The translations under genes were made by a program, and so were the position numbers. From the NCBI RefSeq assembly GCF_017676365.1, contig NZ_JADKMA010000012.1, positions 1 to 64,000 on the forward strand: a stretch of 64,000 bases of DNA, in the 5' to 3' direction. Positions 1 through 9,438 of the stretch are shown here, one piece after another. Source of the stretch: Streptomyces oryzae. GTDB lineage: Bacteria; Actinomycetota; Actinomycetes; Streptomycetales; Streptomycetaceae. Position 1 is the stretch's first letter. The number at the start of each line of letters is the position of its first letter. The notes under the pieces were generated by a model. The model saw only the letters and a program-made list of their open reading frames with translations, had not been told where the DNA came from and searched no databases.

Positions 1-257
1 GCGCCTCGGCGTCGGCCGCCACCGTGCAGGTTCCGTCGCCGGGTGCGCCACCGTTCGGGCCGCAGGGGGCGCCCGGCATCGCGGCGCCACCGCCCCAGCC
101 CGGTTACGGCTACCCGCAGCCGCCGCACCACCCGCCCCAGCAGCCACCTGCCACGCAACCCGCCTACGGCTACCCCCAGCCCACCTACGGCTACCCGCAG
201 CCGGACCCGGCGTTCGCGCTGCCGCCCCAGGGTCCGCAGTTCCTCACCAACCGCTGA
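1..257 (+). CDS. 3' end of a protein with a Pro/Tyr/Gly-rich tail (truncated by window start)
   Basis: The reading frame is open from the first bases and stops at the TGA at 255-257, so only the last 84 or so residues are visible. They are a low-complexity tail with repeated YGYPQP units and the end PPQGPQFLTNR. No catalytic or folded domain is visible. The next genes are TerD/TerC family, and some actinobacterial TerD-like proteins carry such Pro/Gln/Tyr-rich tails, so a Ter-related protein is a reasonable guess, but this is inference from position only. Confidence 0.6.
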   Translation, partial: ASASAATVQVPSPGAPPFGPQGAPGIAAPPPQPGYGYPQPPHHPPQQPPATQPAYGYPQPTYGYPQPDPAFALPPQGPQFLTNR

Positions 258-322
258 GCAGCCGACGGGCGCACGGGCTCGCACCCCGCAGGGGATGAGA
301 GGCGGCTCCGCGCCCGGAACGC

Positions 323-357
323 AACGGGCCCCGGCCGATCACCGGCCGGGGCCCGTT
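323..357. terminator. Bidirectional hairpin terminator
   Basis: Perfect 15-bp inverted repeat (arms 323-337 and 343-357) with a 5-nt loop. It lies between two genes that converge on it, so it can stop transcription from both sides. There is no long T tract, which is common for terminators in high-GC actinobacteria. Confidence 0.8.
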
Positions 358-376
358 CGCGGGTCGTCGCCCAGGG

Positions 377-1138
377 TCAGACCTTCTGCGTCTTGTAGGC
401 CCGTCCCCACTGCAGCCCCCAGCCGTAGAGCCGGTCCAGCTCGGCCTGGAAGCCGTAGACGTAGCGCACCTCGCGGCGCACCTTCAGCTCGCCCTTGACG
501 TTCTCCATCAGCAGCACGGCGCACGAGCGCGCCTGCGGGGCACGCTCGTCCAGCCCCACCTCCACATGGGGGCCGTTACTGGGGATGAGCGTGACGACAG
601 CGTGCGTACGGTCGAAGGCCGGCGTGCCGTCGTAGATGTAGACGAAGAAGAGCAGTCGCCTGATCTCTTCGCGGTGGTCGAGATTGACGTAGAGCGTCTC
701 ACCGGACGGGGAACCGAACCGGTCGTCCCCGGTGAGCTTGACGTAGGGCGGCGCGTTCCAGTCCCCCAGGAAGTTGCCGAGCGGCTGGACGACGCCCTTG
801 CTGCCGTCCGTCAGCTCGTACATACAGGCCAGATCGAGGTCCACGTTGACGACGCCCTGGGTGTGCGCCTGCACCACTGTGGGCTTGAATGCCCGCAGCG
901 GGTGCCGCAGCGAGCCGCCGGTGCGCCTGCCGACGTCCTCCACGTCCGAACTGCGCATCCGCCAGGAGAGGTTGACCTGCAAGCTGCCGGTGTCGGCCCC
1001 CTGTTTGGTCAGCGACAGCTCGGAGTGCCGTCTGGTCAGCTCCATCGCATACGTCGACGGACCGCCGACCGTGTCGAACTTGGGTCCGCGGCGGGACATG
1101 CCCACGCCCCGCCGCCAGTTCTCCCACAGGGAGACCAT
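377..1138 (-). CDS. TerD-family protein (long form)
   Basis: A 253-residue protein. The central and C-terminal part has TerD character: LDLACMYELTDGSKG, a stretch with hydrophobic and acidic strands, and LLFFVYIYDG, matching the beta-sandwich of TerD proteins, which bind calcium and are linked to tellurite and stress resistance. The N-terminal ~90 residues (SRRGPKFDTVGG and following) are not TerD-like. An in-frame ATG lies further upstream at 1165, but the ATG at 1138 has a GGGGGTG ribosome site at good spacing, so I chose it. It is the last gene of a leftward cluster with TerC and two short TerD genes and ends at a shared terminator. The cellular role is inferred from the family only. Confidence 0.8.
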   Translation of the reverse strand: MVSLWENWRRGVGMSRRGPKFDTVGGPSTYAMELTRRHSELSLTKQGADTGSLQVNLSWRMRSSDVEDVGRRTGGSLRHPLRAFKPTVVQAHTQGVVNVDLDLACMYELTDGSKGVVQPLGNFLGDWNAPPYVKLTGDDRFGSPSGETLYVNLDHREEIRRLLFFVYIYDGTPAFDRTHAVVTLIPSNGPHVEVGLDERAPQARSCAVLLMENVKGELKVRREVRYVYGFQAELDRLYGWGLQWGRAYKTQKV

Positions 1139-1286
1139 GCCGCACCCCCACTCGTGTCCGAGCATCCGTAACCGAGCCCGACTTGCTCACCACTGCGGGG
1201 CGGCTCGGGGAGGGCGGCGCGGGCCGGTGGGCCCGCGCCGTCACTTCAAGCCGCCCCGCTGGGAGCGTTCCTCGTTCGGCAGGCGG

Positions 1287-2429
1287 TCACACGCGCGCGG
1301 TGACCTCGGATTGTTCGGACTCGCCCCCGTCTTCCCCCTCAGCCTCGAGCGCACGGTTGCGGCGCAGCGAGGACCAGAAGGAGAGGGCGATCAGCGCAAC
1401 ACCGACGAGGCCCGTGATGACCTCGTGGATCTCGTACTTGATGGTGACGAGCAGGATCACGGCGAGGGCGCCGATCGCGTAGTGCGCGCCGTGCTCCAGA
1501 TAGACGTAGTCGTCCAGGGTGCCCTGGCGCACCAGGTAGACCGTGAGCGACCGGACGTACATCGCGCCGATGCCCAGGCCGAGCGCCATCCAGAAGATCT
1601 GGTTGGTGACCGCGAAGGCGCCGATCACACCGTCGAAGGAGAACGAGGCATCCAGCACCTCGAGGTAGAGGAACATGAAGAAGGCCGCCTTGCCCGCCAA
1701 GCCGACGGCGGTGGGCTGTTTCCCGGACTTCTTGGCCGCCTCCTCCTCTTCCTGCTCGCGCTCTTCCTCCTCCTCGAGTTTGTCCTCGAAGTGGCCGGAT
1801 AGACCGCCGACGATCAAGTAGGTGATGAGTCCGGCGATGCCGGAGAGCAGGACCGTGCCGGACTTGTCGGCGTGCCCGGCGTGCTGGTGCGCGGCGGTGG
1901 CGAGCGTCATGGCCGTCACCAGCAGGCCGATCAGCGCGATGCAGACGGAAAGGCCGTCGATCCTGCCGAGCTTGGAGAGCGGACGCTCCAGCCAGCCGAC
2001 CCACTTCTCGTCCCGCTCCTCGAAGATGAAGTCGAGGAAGATCATCAGCAGGAACATCCCGCCGAACGCGGCAATGGCCGGATGTGCGTCGGTGACCAGC
2101 TGTTCGTAGCGGTCGGGGTTGTCGAGCGCGACCTGTACGGCCTCGATCGGGCCGACTTTCGCGCTGATGGCGACGATAATGACCGGGAAGATCAGCCGCA
2201 TGCCGAATACCGCGATCAGAATGCCGATGGTGAGGAAGATCCTCTGCCAGAAGGCGTTCATCTTCTTCAGTACGCCGGCGTTGACGACTGCGTTGTCGAA
2301 GGACAACGAAATCTCGAGGACGGAAAGGATCGCCACGAGGGCGAACGCCTCCCACCCCCAGAAGAACGCCGCTGCGGCCAACCCGACGGCGGTGACGCCG
2401 AAGGACCAACCAAAGGTTTTCAGGAGCAC
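1287..2429 (-). CDS. TerC/DUF475-type integral membrane protein
   Basis: 380 residues, starting at a GTG with a GGGAAG ribosome site. Several membrane segments are evident, with the TerC-like motifs EISLSFDNAVVNAG near residue 40 and DASFSFDGVIGAF near 260, whose paired acidic residues in membrane helices are the hallmark of TerC/DUF475 proteins. TerC-type proteins are proposed metal (manganese) exporters and tellurium-resistance partners of TerD; DUF475 members are less studied. A strongly acidic cytoplasmic loop (DKLEEEEEREQEEEEAAKK) near residue 225 separates two membrane halves. The neighbours are three TerD genes on the same strand, which supports a membrane-associated stress complex, but its substrate cannot be told from the sequence. 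Confidence 0.88.
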   Translation of the reverse strand: MLLKTFGWSFGVTAVGLAAAAFFWGWEAFALVAILSVLEISLSFDNAVVNAGVLKKMNAFWQRIFLTIGILIAVFGMRLIFPVIIVAISAKVGPIEAVQVALDNPDRYEQLVTDAHPAIAAFGGMFLLMIFLDFIFEERDEKWVGWLERPLSKLGRIDGLSVCIALIGLLVTAMTLATAAHQHAGHADKSGTVLLSGIAGLITYLIVGGLSGHFEDKLEEEEEREQEEEEAAKKSGKQPTAVGLAGKAAFFMFLYLEVLDASFSFDGVIGAFAVTNQIFWMALGLGIGAMYVRSLTVYLVRQGTLDDYVYLEHGAHYAIGALAVILLVTIKYEIHEVITGLVGVALIALSFWSSLRRNRALEAEGEDGGESEQSEVTARV

Positions 2430-2626
2430 TGGCTTCCCAATCCGGTATCCGGTCTACTTAGGTTTACAAAGGGGGTGAGAGGCCCGGAACGACTACGGCC
2501 TCGGAGCCCTCCAGGCACTTGGCCGCGGCCAGGCGACCGTAGCGATCAAGCGGCATCGACGACATCGACCCGACTGGTTACGTTCACCCACCGAGCGACG
2601 TTTCCCTCACCGGGCGCGTTCACCTA

Positions 2627-3205
2627 TCAGGCGACGTTGACGCCGAAGTCTAGAGCGATGCCCCTCAGCCCCGACGCGTACCCCTGGCCAACTGCACGGA
2701 ACTTCCATTCTCCGTTGTAGCGGTACAGCTCTCCGAAGATCATTGCCGTTTCCGAGGAGGCGTCCTCGGTGAGGTCGTAACGCGCCAGCTCGACCCCGTC
2801 CTCCTGGTTGACGACGCGGATGTACGCCTCGCCGACCTGGCCGAAGGTCTGGTGCCGGGTCTCGGCGTCGTAGATCGAGACCGGGAAGACGATCTTGTCC
2901 ACCTGCGCGGGGACCAGCGAGAGGTCCACCAGCACCGTCTCGTCGTCCTGGGCGCCAGTGCCGCCGACCAGCTCGTCACCGGTGTGCTCGACGGAGCCCT
3001 CGGGGCTCTTGAGGTTGTTGTAGAAGATGAAGTACTCGTCGCCGAGGACCCGGCCGCCGGAGCACAGCAGCGCGCTCGCGTCGAGGTCGAAGTCGGCGCC
3101 CGTGGTGGAACGGGCCTTCCAGCCCAGACCGACCTGTACCTGAGTCAGGTTCGGTGCGGCCTTCGAGAGGGAGACATTTCCCCCCTTGGCGAGCGTCACG
3201 CTCAT
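2627..3205 (-). CDS. TerD-family calcium-binding stress protein
   Basis: 192 residues covering one TerD domain: N-terminal MSVTLAKGGNVSLSK, then [38 protein letters not shown] and the C-terminal [25 protein letters not shown]. The Asp/Glu-rich loops are the calcium sites known in the family. The open frame continues upstream, but the ATG at 3205 with GAGAGGA upstream gives the canonical family N-terminus. It is about 60% similar by eye to the next gene (3394-3969), so the pair is a tandem duplication. No enzymatic activity is established for the family; tellurite, phage and oxidative stress roles are known in other bacteria. Confidence 0.93.
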   Translation of the reverse strand: MSVTLAKGGNVSLSKAAPNLTQVQVGLGWKARSTTGADFDLDASALLCSGGRVLGDEYFIFYNNLKSPEGSVEHTGDELVGGTGAQDDETVLVDLSLVPAQVDKIVFPVSIYDAETRHQTFGQVGEAYIRVVNQEDGVELARYDLTEDASSETAMIFGELYRYNGEWKFRAVGQGYASGLRGIALDFGVNVA

Positions 3206-3393
3206 GTGTTCTGGTCCTCTCCCCGGCTTGTGGCGCGACGGTGCGGCGCGCCACGGTGCATCCAAGTGTCTCCGTACCACCGGGCGCCGCACACCTCCGG
3301 GTCACGGAAGTCTGCGGCGCCCCTGGCTGCCGGTCCCCGGCAGACGTGCCCCACCGGCCCGCGAACGGGCCGGCAGGGCGCCCGTCGGTTCCC

Positions 3394-3969
3394 TCAGACG
3401 TTCACGCCGAAGTCCTGCGCGATACCGCGCAGACCCGAGGCGTAACCCTGGCCGATAGCGCGGAACTTCCACTCCGCACCGTGACGGTAGAGCTCACCGA
3501 AGACCATCGCCGTCTCGGTCGATGCGTCCTCGCTGAGGTCGTAACGTGCCAGCTCGGTGTTGTCGGCCTGGTTGACGACGCGGATGTAGGCGTTCCGCAC
3601 CTGGCCGAAGCTCTGCTGGCGGCTCTCCGCCTCGTAGATCGAGACGGGGAAGACGATCTTCTCGACGTCGGCGGGCACCCCGGCGAGGTTCACCTTGATG
3701 ACCTCGTCGTCGCCTTCGCCCTCGCCGGTGAGGTTGTCACCGGTGTGCTCAACGGAGCCGTCGGGGCTCTTGAGGTTGTTGAAGAACACGAAGTTCTGGT
3801 CGTTGGCGACCTTGCCCTCCGCGTTCGTCAGCAGGGCACTCGCATCGAGGTCGAAGTCGCTGCCGGTGGTCGTACGGGCGTCCCAGCCCAGACCGACGAT
3901 GACCGCGGTCAGGTTGGGCGCTTCCTTGGTCAGCGAGACGTTGCCGCCCTTGCTGAGGCTGACTCCCAC
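3394..3969 (-). CDS. TerD-family calcium-binding stress protein
   Basis: 191 residues, GTG start with an AGGAGG ribosome site 6 nt upstream. It is a full-length TerD domain: [56 protein letters not shown], then [25 protein letters not shown]. The acidic segment GEGEGDDE and the DxDxxA loop correspond to metal-binding regions of the family. It is a close paralogue of 2627-3205 and the most family-typical of the three TerD proteins here. It precedes the other Ter genes, so it is probably the first gene of that leftward cluster, although the ~190-bp gap to the next gene leaves room for separate promoters. Confidence 0.95.
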   Translation of the reverse strand: MGVSLSKGGNVSLTKEAPNLTAVIVGLGWDARTTTGSDFDLDASALLTNAEGKVANDQNFVFFNNLKSPDGSVEHTGDNLTGEGEGDDEVIKVNLAGVPADVEKIVFPVSIYEAESRQQSFGQVRNAYIRVVNQADNTELARYDLSEDASTETAMVFGELYRHGAEWKFRAIGQGYASGLRGIAQDFGVNV

Positions 3970-4184
3970 GAGTCCTCCTGGTCAATTGTTTCGTGATTCG
4001 CGAGGAGCACCGCGTGCCCCCGTTTTTGTGGATGCCATAGGATCAACGACTCGATCCTAGTGAGCGGTTCCCCCGGACACAGCCCTCTTACGGAGCGGAA
4101 TCGGGGTTGTTCCAAGCGTCGCCGGGAGCGCCCGGAAGCGCCCCCCGGCGCGGCGGCCCGGCAGCGCCGGACACTCTCGAGCAC

Positions 4185-4643
4185 TCAGAGCTTCTCGAGC
4201 GCCTTGACATAGTCCTTGAGGTCCCGTGCGTCGGGCAGCCCGTTGACCACAGTCCAGCGCACGGTGCCCTCCTTGTCGATGATGAAGGTGCCGCGCACGG
4301 CGCAGCCCTTCTCCTCGTCGAAGACCCCGTAGGCGCGGGACGCCTCACCGTGCGGCCAGAAGTCGGACAGCAGCGGGTACTCGAGCCCCTCCTGCTCGGC
4401 GAAGACGCGCAGCGCGAACGGCGAGTCGTTGGAGACCGCCAGCAGCTGCACGTCGTCGTTGACGAACCGGGGCAGCTCATCGCGCAGAGCGCACAGCTCG
4501 CCGGTGCACACACCGGTGAAGGCGAAGGGGTAGAAGAGCAGGACGACGTTCTTCTTGCCCTGGTAGTCGGAGAGTCGCACGGCCTGGCCGTGCTGGTCCT
4601 TCAGCTCGATGTCGGGCGCCTTGGTACCGGCCTCGATCGCCAT
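4185..4643 (-). CDS. Peroxiredoxin (AhpE/BCP-type thiol peroxidase)
   Basis: 152 residues with the thioredoxin-fold peroxiredoxin layout: APDIELKDQHGQAVRLSDY at the N-terminus and the active site PFAFTGVCTGELC, giving the peroxidatic Cys46 within the PxxxTxxC motif. A second cysteine, Cys51, follows closely. There is no obvious distant resolving cysteine, which fits the 1-Cys/AhpE class that reduces hydrogen and organic peroxides with help from mycoredoxin or thioredoxin. The ATG start has GGGAA upstream. Lying next to the TerD/TerC cluster, it may share an oxidative-stress role. It is separated from the upstream DUF3052 gene by a hairpin, so it is probably transcribed on its own. Confidence 0.92.
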   Translation of the reverse strand: MAIEAGTKAPDIELKDQHGQAVRLSDYQGKKNVVLLFYPFAFTGVCTGELCALRDELPRFVNDDVQLLAVSNDSPFALRVFAEQEGLEYPLLSDFWPHGEASRAYGVFDEEKGCAVRGTFIIDKEGTVRWTVVNGLPDARDLKDYVKALEKL

Positions 4644-5012
4644 AGGGGTTCCCTTCGGTGGGCGGACACGGACGCCCCCACCCTATGCACCGAGCCCCTG
4701 CCGGCCATGGGCCGGTCAGGGGCTCGTCGAACACCCGCAGGAGCGGGTCGGGTACACACCGGAAGCAGCCGGATCGCGGTGCCGGACAACGTGATCGCGG
4801 CACCGGCCAAGGCAACCGGTACGGGACGGATCAACCGGGACGGAACGGATCCCGGAGAGGGCGGAACGGATCCCGGAAACGGATCCCGAAGGGGAAGCCA
4901 CCGGGGAGCGGCGCCAGCCGCGGAGCGCGGGGTGCGCCGGTGCGGTGGACGCCGAGGCGGCGGACACCGGGGCGGCCGTCCGCGGCATGCGGCCGGAGCG
5001 CAGCAGCGCGCC
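4644..5012. other. Intergenic stretch with hairpin and short direct repeats
   Basis: No credible gene is visible. Besides the hairpin at 4692-4725, there is a cluster of short direct repeats at 4841-4893 built on CGGAACGGATCCCGGA. The two full copies are adjacent and a third is partial. The rest is GC-rich sequence that must include the peroxiredoxin promoter, but I cannot point to its boxes. Confidence 0.6.
4692..4725 (-). terminator. Hairpin downstream of the DUF3052 gene
   Basis: A ~15-bp GC-rich inverted repeat with one bulged base. The left arm is 4692-4706 and the right arm 4710-4725. It lies between the DUF3052 gene and the peroxiredoxin gene, both leftward, so it most likely ends the DUF3052 transcript. 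Confidence 0.55.
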
Positions 5013-5450
5013 TCAGCGCTTGTTCGGGGCGCCCTTGGGGGTGACCAGGCGGCTGCCCGTCCAGTCCTTGGCGGCGTTGAAGCTCTTGGTCTGGGAGAGA
5101 CCCGCGGTCTGGGACGCCTCGCCGATGTCGCTGGGCTCCACATAGCCCTCGCGGCCGGTCTTGGGGGTCAGCAGCCAGACGGGGGCGCCCTCGTCGATCA
5201 TCGTGGTCGCGTCCACCAGCGCGTCCGTCAGATCGCCGTCCTCGTCGCGGAACCACAGCACCACGGCGTCGGCCACATCGCCGTAATCCTCGTCGACCAG
5301 CTCCGTGCCGGTGATCTCCTCGATGGACTCGCGGAGCTCCTGGTCGACGTCGTCGTCGTAGCCGATCTCCTGGACCACCTGTCCGGGCTGGAAACCCAGC
5401 CTTGCGGCGGGGTTGGTCCGCTCCTCCGCGTGGTCCGCGGTCGCGCTCAC
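5013..5450 (-). CDS. DUF3052 domain protein
   Basis: 145 residues. It begins MSATADHAEERTNPAARLGF from a GTG at 5450 that has GGAGG 7 nt upstream; a longer open frame exists but has no ribosome site. Acidic region GYDDDVDQELRESIEEITG, then VVLWFRDEDGDLTDALVDA and PVWLLTPKTGREG, which is the actinobacterial DUF3052 pattern. No signal peptide, membrane segment or catalytic motif is visible. Proteins of this family sit next to aceE in many streptomycetes, as here, divergently transcribed from it. The function is unknown. Confidence 0.88.
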   Translation of the reverse strand: MSATADHAEERTNPAARLGFQPGQVVQEIGYDDDVDQELRESIEEITGTELVDEDYGDVADAVVLWFRDEDGDLTDALVDATTMIDEGAPVWLLTPKTGREGYVEPSDIGEASQTAGLSQTKSFNAAKDWTGSRLVTPKGAPNKR

Positions 5451-5955
5451 GGATTGCCTCCAGTCATGTCTTGCGAATATGGGGTTGCCACCCCGCGCGT
5501 ACGCGAGGCATGAGCCGTAGTCCACACGGGCGGGCCGGATCACGCAAGTACCCGGCCTTCCATCCCGCCCAAACGTTGACGTCTCCTCCCACAATGCCTG
5601 ATCGAGAGTGATTCAGGCCACATTGCGGTCGCCGGGATCTGCCAGGTTTGCCCCGGCTGAGCCGGGGGAGCCGTAGGGTGCCTCCCCAGGCCGAACGGAT
5701 GTTTGGGGTGATCGGAGCAGAGTGCGGACCCCGCCCCGGAACGGGCGTAAGGTTGCGGTTCGACCGCCTCATCGTCCCTGCGTACGCCGCCCTTCCGGCC
5801 CGCCTCGAGAGGTGCTGGGTTACTCAACGGTAGAGGTGACGTCACAGCGGCGGCGGTACACGATGGAAGCGGCACGCCACCCGCCGAGCTCGACTTGTGG
5901 CGCCGCCACCGCCCGGCCCCAGAGCACCACCCGACCGATACAGCGAAGGAACAGC
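5451..5955. promoter_or_regulatory. Divergent DUF3052/aceE intergenic region with two dyads
   Basis: 505 bp with no gene that I can support, so it must hold both promoters. Two symmetrical elements are visible: GCCTGA-N11-TCAGGC at 5596-5618, a plausible operator, and a 7-bp GC stem with a TGA loop at 5651-5667. I cannot assign clear -35/-10 boxes. Confidence 0.45.
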
Positions 5956-8703
5956 GTGGCTTCCGGATCCGATCGCAACCCGATCATCATTGGCGGCCTT
6001 CCCAGCCAGGTCCCGGATTTCGATCCTGAAGAGACCCAGGAATGGCTCGACTCTCTCGACGCCGCCGTCGACGAGCGCGGACGGGAACGCGCCCGCTATC
6101 TCATGCTCCGGCTCATCGAGCGCGCCCGCGAGAAGCGCGTCGCCGTCCCGGAGATGCGCAGCACGGACTACGTCAACACCATCGCGACCAAGGACGAGCC
6201 GTTCTTCCCCGGCAACGAGGAGATCGAACGCAAGATCCTGAACGCGACCCGCTGGAACGCTGCGGTCATGGTCTCGCGCGCCCAGCGCCCCGGGATCGGG
6301 GTCGGCGGCCACATCGCCACCTTCGCCTCCTCCGCCTCCCTCTATGACGTGGGCTTCAACCACTTCTTCCGCGGCAAGGACGAGGGCGACGGCGGGGACC
6401 AGATCTTCTTCCAGGGCCACGCCTCTCCCGGCATCTACGCCCGCGCCTATCTGCTCGACCGGCTCAGCGAGGCACAGCTCGACGGCTTCCGGCAGGAGAA
6501 GAGCAAGGCGCCGCACGGGCTTTCCAGCTATCCGCACCCGCGGCTGATGCCGGACTTCTGGGAGTTCCCCACCGTCTCCATGGGCCTGGGCCCGATCGGT
6601 GCGATCCACCAGGCGCGGATGAACCGCTACATGGAGGCCCGCGGCATTGCCGACACCTCCAAATCGCGGGTGTGGGCCTTCCTCGGCGACGGCGAGATGG
6701 ACGAGCCCGAGTCGCTCGGCCAGCTCTCCCTGGCCGCCCGTGAAGGGCTGGACAACCTCACCTTCGTCATCAACTGCAACCTCCAGCGGCTGGACGGGCC
6801 GGTCCGGGGCAACGGCAAGGTCATCCAGGAGCTGGAGTCCTACTTCCGGGGCGCCGGCTGGAACGTGATCAAGCTGGTGTGGGACCGCTCCTGGGACCCG
6901 CTGCTGGCGCAGGACCGGGACGGCGTGCTGGTCAACAAGCTCAACACCACGCCGGACGGTCAGTTCCAGACCTACGCGACCGAGAGCGGCGCCTACATCC
7001 GGGAGCACTTCTTCGGCGGCGACCAGCGGCTGCGCAAGATGGTCGAGGGCATGACCGACGACCAGCTCCTGCACCTGGGCCGTGGCGGTCACGACCACCG
7101 GAAGGTCTATGCGGCCTACAAGGCGGCGGCCGAGCACAAGGGGCAGCCGACCGTCATCCTGGCGCAGACGATCAAGGGCTGGACCCTGGGCCCCAACTTC
7201 GAGGGCCGCAACGCCACCCACCAGATGAAGAAGCTGACGGTCGACGACCTGAAGGGATTCCGCGACCGGCTGCATCTGCCGATCCTCGACAGCGAGCTGG
7301 AATCGGGCCTGCCGCCCTACTACCACCCGGGCCGCGACTCGGAAGAGATCCAGTACATGCACGACCGCCGCAAGGAATGCGGCGGCTACGTGCCGACGCG
7401 GGTCAACCGGGCCAAGCCGCTGCAGCTGCCGGACGAGAAGGCGTACGCCACGCTGAAGAAGGGCTCGGGGCAGCAGCAGATCGCCACCACGATGGCGTTC
7501 GTCCGGCTGCTGAAGGACCTGATGCGGGACAAGGAGATCGGCAAGCGCTTCGTGCCGATCGCCCCCGACGAGTACCGCACCTTCGGAATGGACTCCTTCT
7601 TCCCCTCGGCCAAGATCTACAACCCGCTGGGGCAGCTCTACGAGTCCGTCGACCGCGAACTGCTGCTCGCCTACAAGGAGTCGCCGACCGGGCAGATGCT
7701 GCACGACGGCATCTCGGAGGCGGGCTGCACGGCCGCCGCCATCGCCGCGGGCTCCGCCTACGCCACCCACGGCGAGCCGCTGATCCCCATCTACGTCTTC
7801 TACTCGATGTTCGGCTTCCAGAGGACCGGCGACCAGTTCTGGCAGATGGCCGACCAGATGGCGCGCGGCTTCGTACTGGGCGCCACCGCGGGACGCACCA
7901 CGCTCACCGGTGAGGGCCTCCAGCACGCCGACGGCCACTCGCAACTGCTCGCCTCCACCAACCCGGCGGTGGTCGCCTACGACCCGGCATTCGGCTTCGA
8001 GATCGCCCATATCGTCCGGGACGGGCTCCGCAGGATGTACGGCGCCGACGAAGAGCACCCGCAGGGCGAGGACGTCTTCTACTACCTGACCGTCTACAAC
8101 GAGCCGATCCAGCAGCCGGCCGAGCCGGAGAACGTGGACGTCGAGGGCATCCTCAAGGGGCTCTACCGCTACCAGGCGGGCGAGCGGGGCACCCACGCCG
8201 CGCAGATCCTGGCCTCCGGTGTGGCACTGCCGTGGGCGCTGGAGGCACAGCAGATCCTCGCCGACGAGTGGGACGTGAAGGCCGACGTGTGGTCGGCGAC
8301 TTCGTGGAACGAGCTGCGGCGCGAGGCGGTCGAGGTGGAGGAGCACAACCTTCTGCACCCCGAGGAGGAACAGCGCCTCCCCTACGTCACCCGGAAGCTG
8401 CAGGGCTCCGAGGGCCCCAAGCTGGCGGTCTCGGACTGGATGCGGGCCGTGCCCGACCAGATCGCCCGCTGGGTGCCGGGCAGCTACCAGTCGCTGGGCG
8501 CCGACGGGTTCGGCTTCGCCGACACCCGGGGCGCAGCGCGCCGCTACTTCCACATCGACGCGCAGTCGATCGTGCTGGGTGTGCTGACCGAGCTGGCCAA
8601 GGAGGGGAAGGTGGACCGCTCCGCGCTGAAGCAGGCCATCGACCGCTACCGGCTGCTGGAGGTCGCGGCGGCCGACCCGGGCACCGCCGGCGGCGACGCC
8701 TGA
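5956..8703 (+). CDS. aceE: Pyruvate dehydrogenase E1 component, homodimeric type
   Basis: 915 residues, the usual length of AceE. It performs thiamine-diphosphate-dependent decarboxylation of pyruvate and passes the acetyl group to the E2 lipoyl domain, feeding acetyl-CoA to the TCA cycle and fatty acid synthesis. The TPP site is visible as [10 protein letters not shown] at about residue 243, followed by [17 protein letters not shown]. Other AceE landmarks are [35 protein letters not shown] and [15 protein letters not shown]. The start is the GTG at 5956 ([14 protein letters not shown]) with GAAGGA 8 nt upstream; the frame is open further upstream but the composition there is not coding. E2 and E3 genes are not in this window. 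Confidence 0.97.
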   Translation: MASGSDRNPIIIGGLPSQVPDFDPEETQEWLDSLDAAVDERGRERARYLMLRLIERAREKRVAVPEMRSTDYVNTIATKDEPFFPGNEEIERKILNATRWNAAVMVSRAQRPGIGVGGHIATFASSASLYDVGFNHFFRGKDEGDGGDQIFFQGHASPGIYARAYLLDRLSEAQLDGFRQEKSKAPHGLSSYPHPRLMPDFWEFPTVSMGLGPIGAIHQARMNRYMEARGIADTSKSRVWAFLGDGEMDEPESLGQLSLAAREGLDNLTFVINCNLQRLDGPVRGNGKVIQELESYFRGAGWNVIKLVWDRSWDPLLAQDRDGVLVNKLNTTPDGQFQTYATESGAYIREHFFGGDQRLRKMVEGMTDDQLLHLGRGGHDHRKVYAAYKAAAEHKGQPTVILAQTIKGWTLGPNFEGRNATHQMKKLTVDDLKGFRDRLHLPILDSELESGLPPYYHPGRDSEEIQYMHDRRKECGGYVPTRVNRAKPLQLPDEKAYATLKKGSGQQQIATTMAFVRLLKDLMRDKEIGKRFVPIAPDEYRTFGMDSFFPSAKIYNPLGQLYESVDRELLLAYKESPTGQMLHDGISEAGCTAAAIAAGSAYATHGEPLIPIYVFYSMFGFQRTGDQFWQMADQMARGFVLGATAGRTTLTGEGLQHADGHSQLLASTNPAVVAYDPAFGFEIAHIVRDGLRRMYGADEEHPQGEDVFYYLTVYNEPIQQPAEPENVDVEGILKGLYRYQAGERGTHAAQILASGVALPWALEAQQILADEWDVKADVWSATSWNELRREAVEVEEHNLLHPEEEQRLPYVTRKLQGSEGPKLAVSDWMRAVPDQIARWVPGSYQSLGADGFGFADTRGAARRYFHIDAQSIVLGVLTELAKEGKVDRSALKQAIDRYRLLEVAAADPGTAGGDA

Positions 8704-8762
8704 GCCGGGCCCCGGGCGCCGGGAGCCGTACCGCTCCCCGCCCGGGCCGGGCGGCCGGCATC

Positions 8763-9197
8763 TCAGTGCTCCCAGACCTTGAACGCGCGTGCGCGGTAGG
8801 GCAGCTCGGGCGTCCAGGAGCCTGAGGGATGGGTGTCGAACTCGGCCGTCTCCGCGCACTCCGCGCTCTGATAGAGCGTGACGGGGCGCCCTGTGCGGTT
8901 CGCCGCCGAAGTGGCCGAGGCACCGCCGGGCAATGGCGTGCAGCTCTCGATGTCGATGCCGCTCAGCTCGTGGACGCGGCGCTTCCCCTTGAACCGCGGG
9001 CGCTCCCACAGACACAGCTCGCCCGGCCCGCACTTCCCCAGGCGGCTGCCCGCACTTTCCTTCGCGACCCCCTGCCGCAGTGCGTGGCGACTCTGCGCCC
9101 CTACCGGCTGCGCTGCGGCGGTGAGCGCCGCAGCGAGCGCTGTCACGGCCAGGATTCCGGCCGCCGTCCTCGGACCTCGTCCGAACATGCCTTTCAT
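8763..9197 (-). CDS. Secreted peptidase-inhibitor I36-like protein
   Basis: 144 residues. The N-terminal 35 form a Sec signal peptide (basic start, then AAGILAVTALAAALTAAA, cleavage near VGAQS). The mature part contains CGPGELCLWERPRFKGKR, which matches the beta-gamma-crystallin-like fold of Streptomyces metalloproteinase inhibitor (family I36), with later Cys residues (ESC, SAEC) for disulfides. A gggggag ribosome site precedes the first ATG; a second ATG is 3 codons in. It probably inhibits an extracellular protease or is a structural crystallin-like protein. It stands alone, with DnaA-box-like sequences upstream. Confidence 0.75.
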   Translation of the reverse strand: MKGMFGRGPRTAAGILAVTALAAALTAAAQPVGAQSRHALRQGVAKESAGSRLGKCGPGELCLWERPRFKGKRRVHELSGIDIESCTPLPGGASATSAANRTGRPVTLYQSAECAETAEFDTHPSGSWTPELPYRARAFKVWEH

Positions 9198-9316
9198 GGC
9201 TGATCACTCCCCCCGCTGAAGGCCGGACACCTTCTCGCCCGGCCTGACCAGCATGTCCGCGCCGCCGCGGGGCCGCCAAGCACAAACGGCCCGGTTCACC
9301 GGGACAGGTGGCGGAG

Positions 9317-9343
9317 TTGTCCACAACTCGCGAGTTATCCACC
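9317..9343. promoter_or_regulatory. Two DnaA-box-like 9-mers flanking a palindrome
   Basis: TTGTCCACA (9317-9325) equals the streptomycete DnaA-box consensus and TTATCCACC (9335-9343) differs at one or two positions. They overlap the ends of the 12-bp palindrome AACTCGCGAGTT (9325-9336). The site is upstream of the secreted inhibitor gene. Two boxes alone are far too few for an origin; DnaA titration or regulation is possible. Confidence 0.4.
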
Positions 9344-9438
9344 GTCCCGGCGCTACCGGGCCGGGAAAATGCCGGAACTCGCCCTATTTTGTCCGGCAGT
9401 TGCCTACCAACGGGCCGTCAGCCGCGCGCGAGCGGCCG

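Noticed and set aside
5842-9342. Very long open frame (1166 codons) on the minus strand over aceE
   Set aside because: It is antisense to a complete AceE with all catalytic motifs; long antisense frames arise from high-GC codon bias.
9317-9343. Replication origin
   Set aside because: Only two DnaA-like boxes, no dnaA/dnaN and no box cluster; a streptomycete origin has many boxes between dnaA and dnaN.
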